In this document: positions 8,227-15,225 of the stretch, one piece after another
Numbering within the stretch: position 1 is the first letter of the stretch
Layout: each line of letters starts with the position of its first letter
From: an uncultured Collinsella sp.
Lineage (GTDB): Bacteria; Actinomycetota; Coriobacteriia; Coriobacteriales; Coriobacteriaceae
Assembly: GCA_934675795.1 (NCBI GenBank)
Contig: CAKURW010000012.1
Location: 1 to 43,252 of the forward strand
Reading direction: 5' to 3'
Length of the DNA stretch: 43,252 nt
Program-made: the position numbers and the translations under genes
Notes under the pieces: model-generated
Databases searched by the model: none
What the model was told of the DNA's origin: nothing
What the model saw: only the letters and a program-made list of their open reading frames with translations

Positions 8227-8748
8227 ATGGAGTGCAACTGGATTTACTTCCCATTAAACGGTCGTCCGCCGCAGCCGTTAATGGACGTTGTAAAAGCTGT
8301 AAATAAAAATATTGAGCAGATTCGTTCTGATAAAAACAGTGAGCACAGCGATAGCGTGCTCCGAATTTTGGCGTTCGATTTGGAGCAATTTGGTTTCAAT
8401 GTTGAGGTGGGGAAAAAGAAAAACGAGAAACTATCGATGCCAGTGTTGTATGGGGAGAAAGGCTTAATTGATAAAGCTTTTGAGGTCGATGCCGTCCATA
8501 GGGACACTAACACGATAGTGGAGATTGAGGCCGGGCGCGCTGTCGCGAACAACCAGTTTCTGAAGGATTTTTTTGAAGCGTGCATGATACAGGATGCAGC
8601 ATATCTTTGTGTAGTCGTTCGTAATGTGTACAAGAGTGGTGAAAACTCAAGCAGAGACTACGAAAAGGTCGTAACTTTTTTCAAAACATTGTATGCAAGC
8701 GGGCGCATGCCTGTTCCGTTAAAAGGCATTATGGTTATCGGGTACTAA
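8227..8748 (+). CDS. Orphan protein with nuclease-like motif
   Basis: A 173-residue protein not recognised by family. The ATG at 8227 was chosen because AGAAAGGA ends 6 bases upstream; an upstream in-frame ATG at 8203 lacks a site. The N-terminal half is helical (MDVVKAVNKNIEQIRSDK). The middle holds an acidic core, FEVDAVHR then IVEIEAGRAVANN, with the spacing D-x(n)-E-x-E after a strand. A helix with FLKDFFEACMI and hydrophobic strands (AYLCVVVRNVY, GIMVIGY) follow. This resembles the core of PD-(D/E)XK-type or BglII-like restriction folds in which the usual lysine is replaced, but that is inference. Its codon use and GC are far lower than in neighbouring genes, suggesting horizontal acquisition. 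No methylase or partner is adjacent. Confidence 0.75.
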   Translation: MECNWIYFPLNGRPPQPLMDVVKAVNKNIEQIRSDKNSEHSDSVLRILAFDLEQFGFNVEVGKKKNEKLSMPVLYGEKGLIDKAFEVDAVHRDTNTIVEIEAGRAVANNQFLKDFFEACMIQDAAYLCVVVRNVYKSGENSSRDYEKVVTFFKTLYASGRMPVPLKGIMVIGY

Positions 8749-8901
8749 CTGCAGTGGTTCTTTCGGTTTTGGAATAGTTCCGCGTGTAACTATTTGTGTG
8801 TCGGGCACATGGTGACTTGGGCAGCGGCTCGGACTCAGCGGATGCGAACAGCATGTATGCGGCAAGGTTTTCAAATTGTTTTAGAGGAAAACCTCTGCTG
8901 C

Positions 8902-9213
8902 TCAGTCAGCATTCGGCACCCTTCCCAACGCACGTATGATTAGCTTTTGAGATCGCTTCTGCTCTCTAATGGCGGCCGCAAGAGCCCTTCGACGTTCGAT
9001 TTTGGCTTGCAGCTCATCAACCTTTGTAGCGGGTACATAGTCACTTTTGACCTTGTCGCCGACTCGATAGTTGAGATAGCAGTATTCGTGGCCCTTTATG
9101 TTTCGCATGCGGATGCTGCCCTTTGGAAGGAGACTGATTTCCTGCTCCATGAGGCCCAAGAGGCGGCTCGAGCGTGCATATTCCTCTTCTAGGACATCTT
9201 CTAAGACGGACAT
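8902..9213 (-). CDS. Small DUF6788-like protein
   Basis: A 103-residue basic protein. The ATG at 9213 was chosen because AAAGGAGG lies 6 bases upstream on the minus strand; upstream in-frame codons would read through the operator. The N-terminus is a helical region (EDVLEEEYARSSRLLGLMEQEISLLPKGS). The central RNIKGHEYCYLNYRVGDKVKSDYV is the kind of strand pair seen in DUF6788 proteins. The C-terminus is a Lys/Arg-rich helix (AKIERRRALAAAIREQKRSQK). In other genomes such small proteins often occur in mobile or toxin-antitoxin contexts. Here a perfect inverted repeat lies over its promoter, so autoregulation is plausible. The function is unknown. Confidence 0.72.
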   Translation of the reverse strand: MSVLEDVLEEEYARSSRLLGLMEQEISLLPKGSIRMRNIKGHEYCYLNYRVGDKVKSDYVPATKVDELQAKIERRRALAAAIREQKRSQKLIIRALGRVPNAD

Positions 9214-9232
9214 GGAGCCTCCTTTCCGAGTA

Positions 9233-9274
9233 GTTACCCTACATTCTATCAAATCCATTAAATTGTAGGGTAAC
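9233..9274. promoter_or_regulatory. Perfect 11-bp inverted repeat over promoter
   Basis: GTTACCCTACA (9233-9243) and its exact complement (9264-9274) are separated by 20 AT-rich bases. On the minus strand a TAGAAT-type -10 lies at the inner edge of the gene-proximal arm, so a bound repressor would block the small gene at 8902-9213. The arms are about three helical turns apart. Confidence 0.65.
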
Positions 9275-9372
9275 TCAAGCATGTCCGCACGACATGTGAC
9301 ACTTATCCTGCCGCCCTGCTCTGCCGCGGCGGCATGTACCCAAACAACGGTCCTCTAAGGAGTTCGATATCG

Positions 9373-9612
9373 ATGAGTGATAACATCAAGCATCTCGCAA
9401 AGAAGTGCGTCAAGAACGCGGGGCCGTGCCTCGTGCTGTGCCTTGCCGGCGCAACGGTCGCGCTGCTGGCTGTTCTGGGGCCGTTTGATGTGCTCCGAAG
9501 TGCCAGTTCTCTGCATGTTTGCATGGCTCTTGCCGGCGCCATGATGACCGGCGGCGTGCTCGATCTGATCTTTTGGGTGTTTGACCCGTTTGGATGGAAG
9601 AGCGAGGGGTAG
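9373..9612 (+). CDS. Small two-helix membrane protein
   Basis: A 79-residue protein with two predicted transmembrane helices: about 17-37 (PCLVLCLAGATVALLAVLG) and 46-67 (LHVCMALAGAMMTGGVLDLIFW). Charged ends lie on what is probably the cytoplasmic side. The ATG at 9373 follows a TAAGGAG box by 10 bases; an upstream ATG at 9334 lacks one. No family is recognised. It stands between the AT-rich island and the phosphoesterase gene, 85 bases from the latter. Confidence 0.6.
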   Translation: MSDNIKHLAKKCVKNAGPCLVLCLAGATVALLAVLGPFDVLRSASSLHVCMALAGAMMTGGVLDLIFWVFDPFGWKSEG

Positions 9613-9697
9613 GTCCCAAAGGATGGAAGGGCTGGAACGGTTGACTTAGTGATCGTGCAGAATGTGGGCTAGCGACTTACAGGGAAGTGGTGATCCG

Positions 9698-10423
9698 ATG
9701 ACGGTCTATGTGACGGGCGATATTCACGGCGGCCTCGACATGCAAAAGCTGCGCGATTGGGATCTTGGGGAAAGCCTGACGAGCGACGACTATCTCATCA
9801 TTGCCGGCGATTTTGGCTTTCCGTGGGATTTCTCTGTCGAGGAGTGCGCCGACATCACTTGGCTGGAGTCGCGCCCCTATACCGTGCTGTTCGTCGACGG
9901 CAACCACGAACGCTACGACCATTGGGCGGAGCGCCCCATGGAGCTGTGGCATGGTGGGTTGACGCAGCGTCTGTCGGACACCTCGCCCATACGGCGCCTG
10001 ACGCGCGGCGAGGTTTTTGAGCTCGACGGCTCAACGGTCTTTACCATGGGCGGCGCCACGAGCGTGGACAAGGAATACCGCATTCCGTATTCCAGCTGGT
10101 GGCCGCAGGAGCTGCCGGACGAGCGCAACTTTGAGGAGGCACGGACAAAGCTCGACGGCGTGGGCTGGAAGGTCGACTACGTGATCACCCACACCTGCTC
10201 CACGCGCATGCTTTCGCCCACGCTCTATCCGGGGCCCGGCTGGAATTGCCCTGCCGTTGATCGGCTTACGGCATTTTTCGATGAGCTGGAAGACCGCTTG
10301 GACTACAGGCGCTGGTACTACGGGCATTTTCATCGAGATGCCAACCCGGCCGAGCGTCATACCGTGCTCTACGACTGCATCGTTCGCCTGGGCGACGAAC
10401 TCCAGCCTTGGGATGTTGCGTAG
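9698..10423 (+). CDS. Calcineurin-like metallophosphoesterase
   Basis: A 241-residue cytosolic phosphoesterase. The dinuclear-metal signature is complete at the N-terminus: GDIHG, GDFGFPWD and GNHERYD, with later GGA, THTCS and GHFH motifs. This resembles small phage/bacterial Ser/Thr phosphatases and Ap4A hydrolase-like enzymes. The start at 9698 was chosen because the motif MTVYVTGDIHG begins there, as in relatives; the longer frame from 9662 adds residues without homology. The substrate cannot be read from the sequence. It runs convergent with the GluQ gene with only 17 bases between stops. Confidence 0.88.
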   Translation: MTVYVTGDIHGGLDMQKLRDWDLGESLTSDDYLIIAGDFGFPWDFSVEECADITWLESRPYTVLFVDGNHERYDHWAERPMELWHGGLTQRLSDTSPIRRLTRGEVFELDGSTVFTMGGATSVDKEYRIPYSSWWPQELPDERNFEEARTKLDGVGWKVDYVITHTCSTRMLSPTLYPGPGWNCPAVDRLTAFFDELEDRLDYRRWYYGHFHRDANPAERHTVLYDCIVRLGDELQPWDVA

Positions 10424-10440
10424 GGGTGGGGTGTATTTGG

Positions 10441-11460
10441 CTACTCGGCCGTTACAGTGATGTTCTCTCGGTGCGCGCGGATGACGTCCCAGCTAAAGTG
10501 CTCGACCAGCCGCTCGGCAGAGCGCGGCGTGGTGTCCGGCGCGATGCCCGTTTGCCCGGCGAGCCAGCCCAGCAGCGCTTCGGGCGTGCCAAAGCGGGCG
10601 CGGAGTTCGCCCAGGTCCAGATCGCGGTCTCGTTTGGAAAGGCGGCGGCCGTCCGGTGCCATGAGCAGCGGAATATGTGCGTAGTGCGGCGTGGGCAGTC
10701 CCAACAGGTGCTGCAGATAGATCTGGCGCGGCGTGGACCCCAGCAGGTCGCATCCGCGCACGACCTCGGTGACGCCCATGGCGGCGTCGTCGACCACCAC
10801 GGCTAGCTGATAGGCAAATACGCCGTCGCTGCGGCGGACCAAAAAGTCGCCGCACTCGGTGGCGAGCGCCTCGCATTGGGCGCCGTACGTGCGATCCACA
10901 AATTCGATCACGTCGTCTGCGAGGTCGTCGACGGTGGGCACGCGCAGACGTGTGGCCGGGGCGCGCAGGGCGCTGCGGCGGGCCACCTCCTCGGCCGAAA
11001 GACTTCGGCAGGCGCCACGGTAGATGGGCGTGCCGTCGCTCGCGTGCGGTGCACTCGCGGCGTGGAGCTCGGCGCGTGTGCAAAAGCAGGGATAGGTGAG
11101 GCCGGCGTCTTTCAGCCGGCGCAAGGCGCTCTCGTACAGGTCTAGGCGGTCGTGCTGATAGTAGGGGCCTTCGTCCCACTCCAGCCCCAGCCAGGCCAGG
11201 TCGTCAATCAATTGAGCGGCAAGTTCGGGGCGCTTGCAGCGATCGTCCAGGTCCTCAATGCGTAACACGATGCTGCCGCCCTGGCTGCGGGCCGAAAGCC
11301 ACGCGCACAGGCAGCTGAACACGTTGCCCAGGTGCATGCGGCCCGAGGGTGACGGGGCAAAACGGCCCACGACAGGCGCGGGGGCGGGGACGAGCTTGCT
11401 GTTGGTCGCCGTCGACGTGGCCACGGCGGGCGTTGCTATGTTGCATGCGTTGATATCCAT
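10441..11460 (-). CDS. gluQ: Glutamyl-Q tRNA(Asp) synthetase
   Basis: A 339-residue class I synthetase-like enzyme that attaches glutamate to queuosine at the wobble position of tRNA(Asp). It matches the catalytic half of GluRS and lacks the anticodon-binding domain: VGRFAPSPSGRMHLGN is the HIGH-type motif, RIEDLDDR follows, and RLSKRDRD is the KMSKS equivalent. Its length fits GluQ (about 300 residues) rather than full GluRS (about 480). About 27 extra residues precede the HIGH block. The ATG at 11460 is used because TATACT (minus strand, 11474-11469) lies only about 9 bases upstream with no ribosome site, so the mRNA may be leaderless. Starting nearer the HIGH block is an alternative. Confidence 0.88.
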   Translation of the reverse strand: MDINACNIATPAVATSTATNSKLVPAPAPVVGRFAPSPSGRMHLGNVFSCLCAWLSARSQGGSIVLRIEDLDDRCKRPELAAQLIDDLAWLGLEWDEGPYYQHDRLDLYESALRRLKDAGLTYPCFCTRAELHAASAPHASDGTPIYRGACRSLSAEEVARRSALRAPATRLRVPTVDDLADDVIEFVDRTYGAQCEALATECGDFLVRRSDGVFAYQLAVVVDDAAMGVTEVVRGCDLLGSTPRQIYLQHLLGLPTPHYAHIPLLMAPDGRRLSKRDRDLDLGELRARFGTPEALLGWLAGQTGIAPDTTPRSAERLVEHFSWDVIRAHRENITVTAE

Positions 11461-11468
11461 GCGGACGA

Positions 11469-11474
11469 GTATAG
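11469..11474 (-). promoter_or_regulatory. Candidate -10 immediately before gluQ start
   Basis: TATACT on the minus strand would place the start of transcription at or within a few bases of the gluQ ATG at 11460. No good -35 hexamer is seen at 16-18 bases, so support is limited. Confidence 0.35.
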
Positions 11475-11598
11475 CGCGGGGTGAGGTGAGGGGAGGCGTC
11501 GTCGATGCTCGCAAGTTGCCGCGGCCGCGCGTTGCGCGTGCCGGACCACCGGCTCGGCACCTTAATCGTCGTCAATCAATCTAGCCCTCAAACGACAG

Positions 11599-11632
11599 AA
11601 ACCCCGGCAGCTCTTCGCAACTGCCGGGGTTT
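11599..11632. terminator. 12-bp GC-rich hairpin
   Basis: AAACCCCGGCAG pairs perfectly with CTGCCGGGGTTT around a 10-base loop. There is no long T-run on either side, so it may be a transcript-end or boundary structure rather than a classical terminator. It lies upstream of both gluQ (minus) and the DUF2207 gene (plus). Confidence 0.5.
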
Positions 11633-11807
11633 CCGCGGAAAAGGGGGACATGATCCTCGAGCGAACGGCAAAGGGGCAAACCATTTTCGCTCAACTGCTT
11701 TATGCCCCTCGCTCGCCGGCTTAATCGGCTCACGCCGCGCCCACACAAAGCCGCTACACCTGTGATGGAGCTATGAAGTGGTATCTATTGCCGGAGCGGG
11801 CTATGCC

Positions 11808-11857
11808 AAGGAGTGTCCCAGATTGCCGGCAGATAAGGAACGTCCCCAGGTGCCGGC
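11808..11857. repeat. Two near-tandem 23-base GTCCC repeats
   Basis: AAGGAGTGTCCC...TTGCCGGC (11808-11830) and AAGGAACGTCCC...GTGCCGGC (11835-11857) agree at 17 of 23 positions and are separated by 4 bases. They share the GTCCC element seen in several other intergenic repeats of this window. Confidence 0.5.
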
Positions 11858-11969
11858 CGCGGGCGTAACTTTTGTCCTGTTTAATACTCCGCTGGCCTAG
11901 ATGCTCGTCATGTGCGCCCGTAAACGTGGGACAATAACGCTGTTGGTACCACAGACAAAGGATGTGCCT

Positions 11970-13907
11970 ATGAACGCCCCCGTTGCCCAGCCCTGTCGGC
12001 AGCGCCGCCTGTTTGCGCGGTTCGCTTCCGTCTGCGCACTCGTCGCGCTTGCGTTGTTGCTGCTGCCTGCCGCCGCGCACGCCGACGGCTACTCCATGAG
12101 CCAAACCTACATCGGTGCCACGGTCGAGGCCGATGGCTCGCTGACCGTTGTCGAGGGACGCCAGTTCGATTTCGACGATGACATTAACGGCGTGTATTGG
12201 GATATCAATACAGACTCTAACCAGCAAGGCGGCTCGGTGGTCGTCAATGTGCTGAGCGTCGAGGAAGACGACACTGCGTTTAACAAGGTCGACAGCGCAA
12301 ATAAAGGCGACGACGGCGTTTACACGGTGGAACAGTCCGACGACGGCGTAAAGATTAAGGTGTTCAGCCCTCACGAGAGCGGCGACAGCGCAATCTACTA
12401 CGTGAGTTATTCCATGACCGGTGCGGTTATGAACTGGGCCGATACCGCCGAGCTCTACTGGAAATTCGTCGGCGACGGCTGGTCGGCGGATTCCGATGAC
12501 GTCGAGATGGAAGTCTACTTTGCAAATGCCGCTGCCGGGACGGCTGCCGTCAAGGGCGATAACTTCCGCGCATGGGGCCACGGCCCACTGACGGGCGACG
12601 TGTCGCTCGATGCGGACGAGCCCATGGTCACCTATACCATTCCCTGCGTGCATGAGGGCGAATTCGCCGAGGCACGCATCGCCTTCCCCAGCGACTGGGT
12701 GCCGCAGCTTGCCGTCTCGGGCGAAAAGCGCATGTCGACGATTCTGAGCGAAGAGAAGGAATGGGCCGACGAGGCCAACGCTCGCCGTGAGCACGCGCGT
12801 GCGGTTGCCGGCGCGATTGCCGTGGTGTGTGTTGTCGTGGCGGTTGCCTATACCGGTGTGATCGTGATGCTTAAGCTGCGCAGGCCCAAGCCCAAGCCGC
12901 TCTTCCAGGACGAGTACTTCCGCGATGTGCCCTCGGCCGACCATCCCGCGGTGCTTGCAGCTCTTATGAGCTGGAACGACGTGCCCGATCAGGCATATAT
13001 CGCCACGCTTATGAAGCTCACCGACGACCGCGTGATCAAGCTGGAAGAAGCGACCGAGACCAAGAAGAAGGGTCTGCTCCGTCGCGAAAAAGAGGAGCAG
13101 ACGTATCGCATCACAGTGACCGACGAGGCCTGGAAGGCTGCCAAGAAGGACGGCATCGATCGCGATGTGCTCAAGGTCTTCTTCGCCGGCGTTAAGCCCG
13201 ATAAGGACGGAGTCCGTTCGCGCACGTTTAGCGAGCTGGAGGAGTACGCTAGCGAGCGCACCACATCTGTTGGCGACAAGCTCGAGGACTATCAGAGCAC
13301 AGTTAAGGGCAAGCTGGAGGCGCGCGAGCTTATTGCATCGGATGGCACTATCGCGATGGTGGCCGGCCTGGTTCTCGGCATCATCATTGTCTTTGGCATT
13401 CTGGGCTCTCTGTTCTATACCGACTTTGCGGACGCCAACGTCGGTGCCGCTATGATCTCGATCCCCGTTACGATCGTGGGCTTTGTCCTGAGCTGCACCT
13501 TCCGCCGTTACACGCCGGAGGGCGCCGAGGTGGCGGCTCGCTGCAAGGCGCTCAAGCATTGGCTCGAGGATTTCACACGCCTAAAGGAAGCCGTCCCGGG
13601 CGATCTGGTGCTGTGGAACAAGCTGCTGGTGATGGGCGTTGCCCTGGGCGTTTCGAAAGAAGTGCTGCGACAGCTGGCCGAGGCCGTGCCTGCGGACCTG
13701 CGCAACAGCGACGATTTCTACGACAACTACCCCTGCTACTGGTGGTATTACCATCACTACGGCAACGAGTCCCCGCTCGATTCGTTCAACGATGTGTACC
13801 ACGAGACCATCCGCGAGCTGGCTTCGAGCTCCGATAGCTCGAGCGGCGGCGGCTTCTCTGGCGGCGGTGGTGGCGGCGCCGGCGGAGGCGGCGGCGGAAC
13901 GTTCTAG
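11970..13907 (+). CDS. DUF2207 family membrane protein
   Basis: A 645-residue membrane protein. A cleavable signal peptide ends near residue 38 (AAAHADG). The extracellular DUF2207 domain (about 40-275) starts with the typical ...VEADGSLTVVEGRQFDFDDDINGVYWDI arrangement. A first transmembrane helix lies near 278-302. A cytoplasmic winged-helix-like domain (PAVLAALMSWNDVPDQAYIATLMKLTDDRVIKLEE region) is followed by a transmembrane pair near 455-510. The C-terminus is extremely Gly-rich (GGGFSGGGGGGAG), a hallmark of the family. The ATG at 11970 has an AAAGGA box 7 bases upstream. The function is unknown; envelope or stress roles have been suggested for relatives. It appears to be a single-gene transcript. 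Confidence 0.9.
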   Translation: MNAPVAQPCRQRRLFARFASVCALVALALLLLPAAAHADGYSMSQTYIGATVEADGSLTVVEGRQFDFDDDINGVYWDINTDSNQQGGSVVVNVLSVEEDDTAFNKVDSANKGDDGVYTVEQSDDGVKIKVFSPHESGDSAIYYVSYSMTGAVMNWADTAELYWKFVGDGWSADSDDVEMEVYFANAAAGTAAVKGDNFRAWGHGPLTGDVSLDADEPMVTYTIPCVHEGEFAEARIAFPSDWVPQLAVSGEKRMSTILSEEKEWADEANARREHARAVAGAIAVVCVVVAVAYTGVIVMLKLRRPKPKPLFQDEYFRDVPSADHPAVLAALMSWNDVPDQAYIATLMKLTDDRVIKLEEATETKKKGLLRREKEEQTYRITVTDEAWKAAKKDGIDRDVLKVFFAGVKPDKDGVRSRTFSELEEYASERTTSVGDKLEDYQSTVKGKLEARELIASDGTIAMVAGLVLGIIIVFGILGSLFYTDFADANVGAAMISIPVTIVGFVLSCTFRRYTPEGAEVAARCKALKHWLEDFTRLKEAVPGDLVLWNKLLVMGVALGVSKEVLRQLAEAVPADLRNSDDFYDNYPCYWWYYHHYGNESPLDSFNDVYHETIRELASSSDSSSGGGFSGGGGGGAGGGGGGTF

Positions 13908-14021
13908 TGAGCGCTTGCTTTGGGGTGGATCTTTCTGGGCGGTTGCCAGGGAAGATTCATCCCTTTTTTGTGCATCGAAACGGGTCAAACTTTCCGCTGA
14001 GGACCTTCGCGCAAGGGGCAG

Positions 14022-14055
14022 TGGACAAAAAATGCCAAATATAAGTACTGTTGCT
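14022..14055. repeat. Left arm of a 34-base inverted repeat pair
   Basis: The block TGGACAAAAAATGCCAAATA followed by TAAGTACTGTT matches the complement of 14216-14249 at 27 of 34 positions. It lies just upstream of the terminator hairpin. Confidence 0.55.
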
Positions 14056-14080
14056 GCGTTGGTCACATATGTTTGCACAT

Positions 14081-14130
14081 AATAATGGGCTCCTAATGAG
14101 AGTACTTCTCGTTAGGAGCCCATTTTATTA
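14081..14130. terminator. Bidirectional terminator between convergent genes
   Basis: AATGGGCTCCTAA-type arms (about 20 bp with one wobble) surround a TACT loop and end in TTTTATT on one side and AATAAT on the other. It can stop both the DUF2207 transcript and the acetyltransferase transcript. Confidence 0.88.
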
Positions 14131-14215
14131 AACATTTGGGGAGTTACGTCAGCTCGTGCAGCTGGTCGTCATGCCTACAAGCATCAAAAATGCCCCAAAT
14201 CGCTGCTACTAAAAA

Positions 14216-14249
14216 GGTAACAGTACTCATATTTGATGTTTTTTGACCA
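14216..14249. repeat. Right arm of a 34-base inverted repeat pair
   Basis: This arm is the complement of the 14022-14055 arm, with the shared CAAATAT and AGTACTGTT blocks intact. An extra partial direct copy of the AAAAATGCC...CAAAT part lies just upstream near 14196-14212. Confidence 0.55.
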
Positions 14250-14276
14250 CAGCTATTTGCAGATCACCAAGGCTAC

Positions 14277-14304
14277 TCATTGGGGACAGACTTAAATGAC
14301 TAGG
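14277..14304. repeat. GGGGAC/CTTAAA repeat, copy 1
   Basis: TCATTGGGGAC, three variable bases, CTTAAA, one variable base, then GACTAGGT. The same arrangement recurs at 38437-38464. In both places it lies right after the stop of a minus-strand gene. AGTCATT and AATGA can pair to form a small hairpin with GTCCCC in the loop. Confidence 0.6.
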
Positions 14305-14318
14305 TGTGGCTGCCTGGG

Positions 14319-14960
14319 CTAGGCTGTTAGGTCGAGTTCGTAGAGAAAGCTTTCACGCGGCATGTCGTGACGGCGCTCTTCGCGGTTGGCGCGGTGCGTG
14401 GCCGTGCGCTTAAAGCCGTGCAGCTCGTAGAACTTCCACGAGCAGTTGGAATCGGTATACAGGTGTGCGCTGGTCGCCCCGCACGAGGACAGATGTGAGA
14501 TTGCGGCGTCGAGCAGCACCGATCCCACGCCCAGGCCGTGGACGTCAGGGTCGACGGCGAGCAGCGTGACCTCATTGTCATGCGGCAGTGGGCTTTTCTC
14601 GAGCAGGCGGTTGTTGGTTCGAATGGTGGCGCGCACAAACGAGAGATACTCGGCGCACGACTCGGGTTCTAGCTCACGCATCTGCGACAGCAGTGTACGC
14701 TCGGTATCCATCCAATGTTCCTTAACGGTGGCGCCGGAGCTCTGTCCCGCACGCGCGAGCGAAATGCCACGCGCCTGACCGTCGATTACGGCAACCTGCG
14801 AAAACGTCGATGACGAAAGGCAATAGGCGAGGTCGCACGCGGCCTCAAGGCGGTTGTACTCATCGTTATCCGAATTGTTATGCCAAAGCTGCTGCAGAAT
14901 CAGCGCGATGGCGTCGAAGTCTTCGGTATCAAACGGTCGGTAGAGAACCCGCGAGACCAT
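14319..14960 (-). CDS. GNAT family N-acetyltransferase
   Basis: A 213-residue acetyl-CoA-dependent acetyltransferase. The core motif A region VTLLAVDPDVHGLGVGSVLLDAAISHL carries the pyrophosphate-binding loop (HGLGVG). Motif B follows as AHLYTDSNCSWKFYELHGFKRT. The N-terminal ~100 residues are less conserved and give a longer protein than minimal GNATs. An AAAGAGG box precedes the ATG on the minus strand. The substrate is unknown. It stands alone, divergent from purH. Confidence 0.88.
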   Translation of the reverse strand: MVSRVLYRPFDTEDFDAIALILQQLWHNNSDNDEYNRLEAACDLAYCLSSSTFSQVAVIDGQARGISLARAGQSSGATVKEHWMDTERTLLSQMRELEPESCAEYLSFVRATIRTNNRLLEKSPLPHDNEVTLLAVDPDVHGLGVGSVLLDAAISHLSSCGATSAHLYTDSNCSWKFYELHGFKRTATHRANREERRHDMPRESFLYELDLTA

Positions 14961-15225
14961 GGTGCCTCTTTCTTTTGCGGATGCATATCGAGCACAGTTC
15001 TACCACGCCATTGGCATCAAATTATGGTGCCCCTGTGTTCCATGAACTCACCGTGCCCATCCCCTCCGCGTGCAAACTTTTTCTGCACATGCGCCCGTTG
15101 CGGGATGCATCGATGCGCTCGATGCGCTACATTAAATCAGTATTTTCAATGCCGCTGCGCGAGCGCTGCAGATCGACGTATCACCGACTCACAGAGCACG
15201 GCGGCGTACCAGACAGGAGGACTGC

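Larger units (their letters stand above)
11515..11969. other. Intergenic region with hairpins and repeats, no gene
   Basis: The gap between gluQ and the DUF2207 gene holds a strong 12-bp hairpin (11599-11632) without a clean T-run. It also has a looser GGGGCA/TGCCCC pairing (about 11660-11735) and a near-tandem 23-base repeat (11808-11857). Short open frames here lack coding signals. The downstream gene's ribosome site AAAGGA begins at 11957. Confidence 0.5.
13908..14318. other. Intergenic region with repeats and terminator, no gene
   Basis: This 411-base gap between convergent genes contains the terminator at 14081-14130 and a pair of 34-base inverted repeats around it. A GGGGAC repeat (14277-14304) lies next to the acetyltransferase stop. 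Short open frames are shadows without ribosome sites. Confidence 0.6.

Noticed and set aside
11754..13559. 601-codon minus-strand frame
   Set aside because: Antisense to the DUF2207 gene, which has a signal peptide, domain and Gly-rich tail.
14961..15225. Purine riboswitch or PurR box upstream of purH
   Set aside because: No conserved purine aptamer elements or PurBox pair could be identified by eye.
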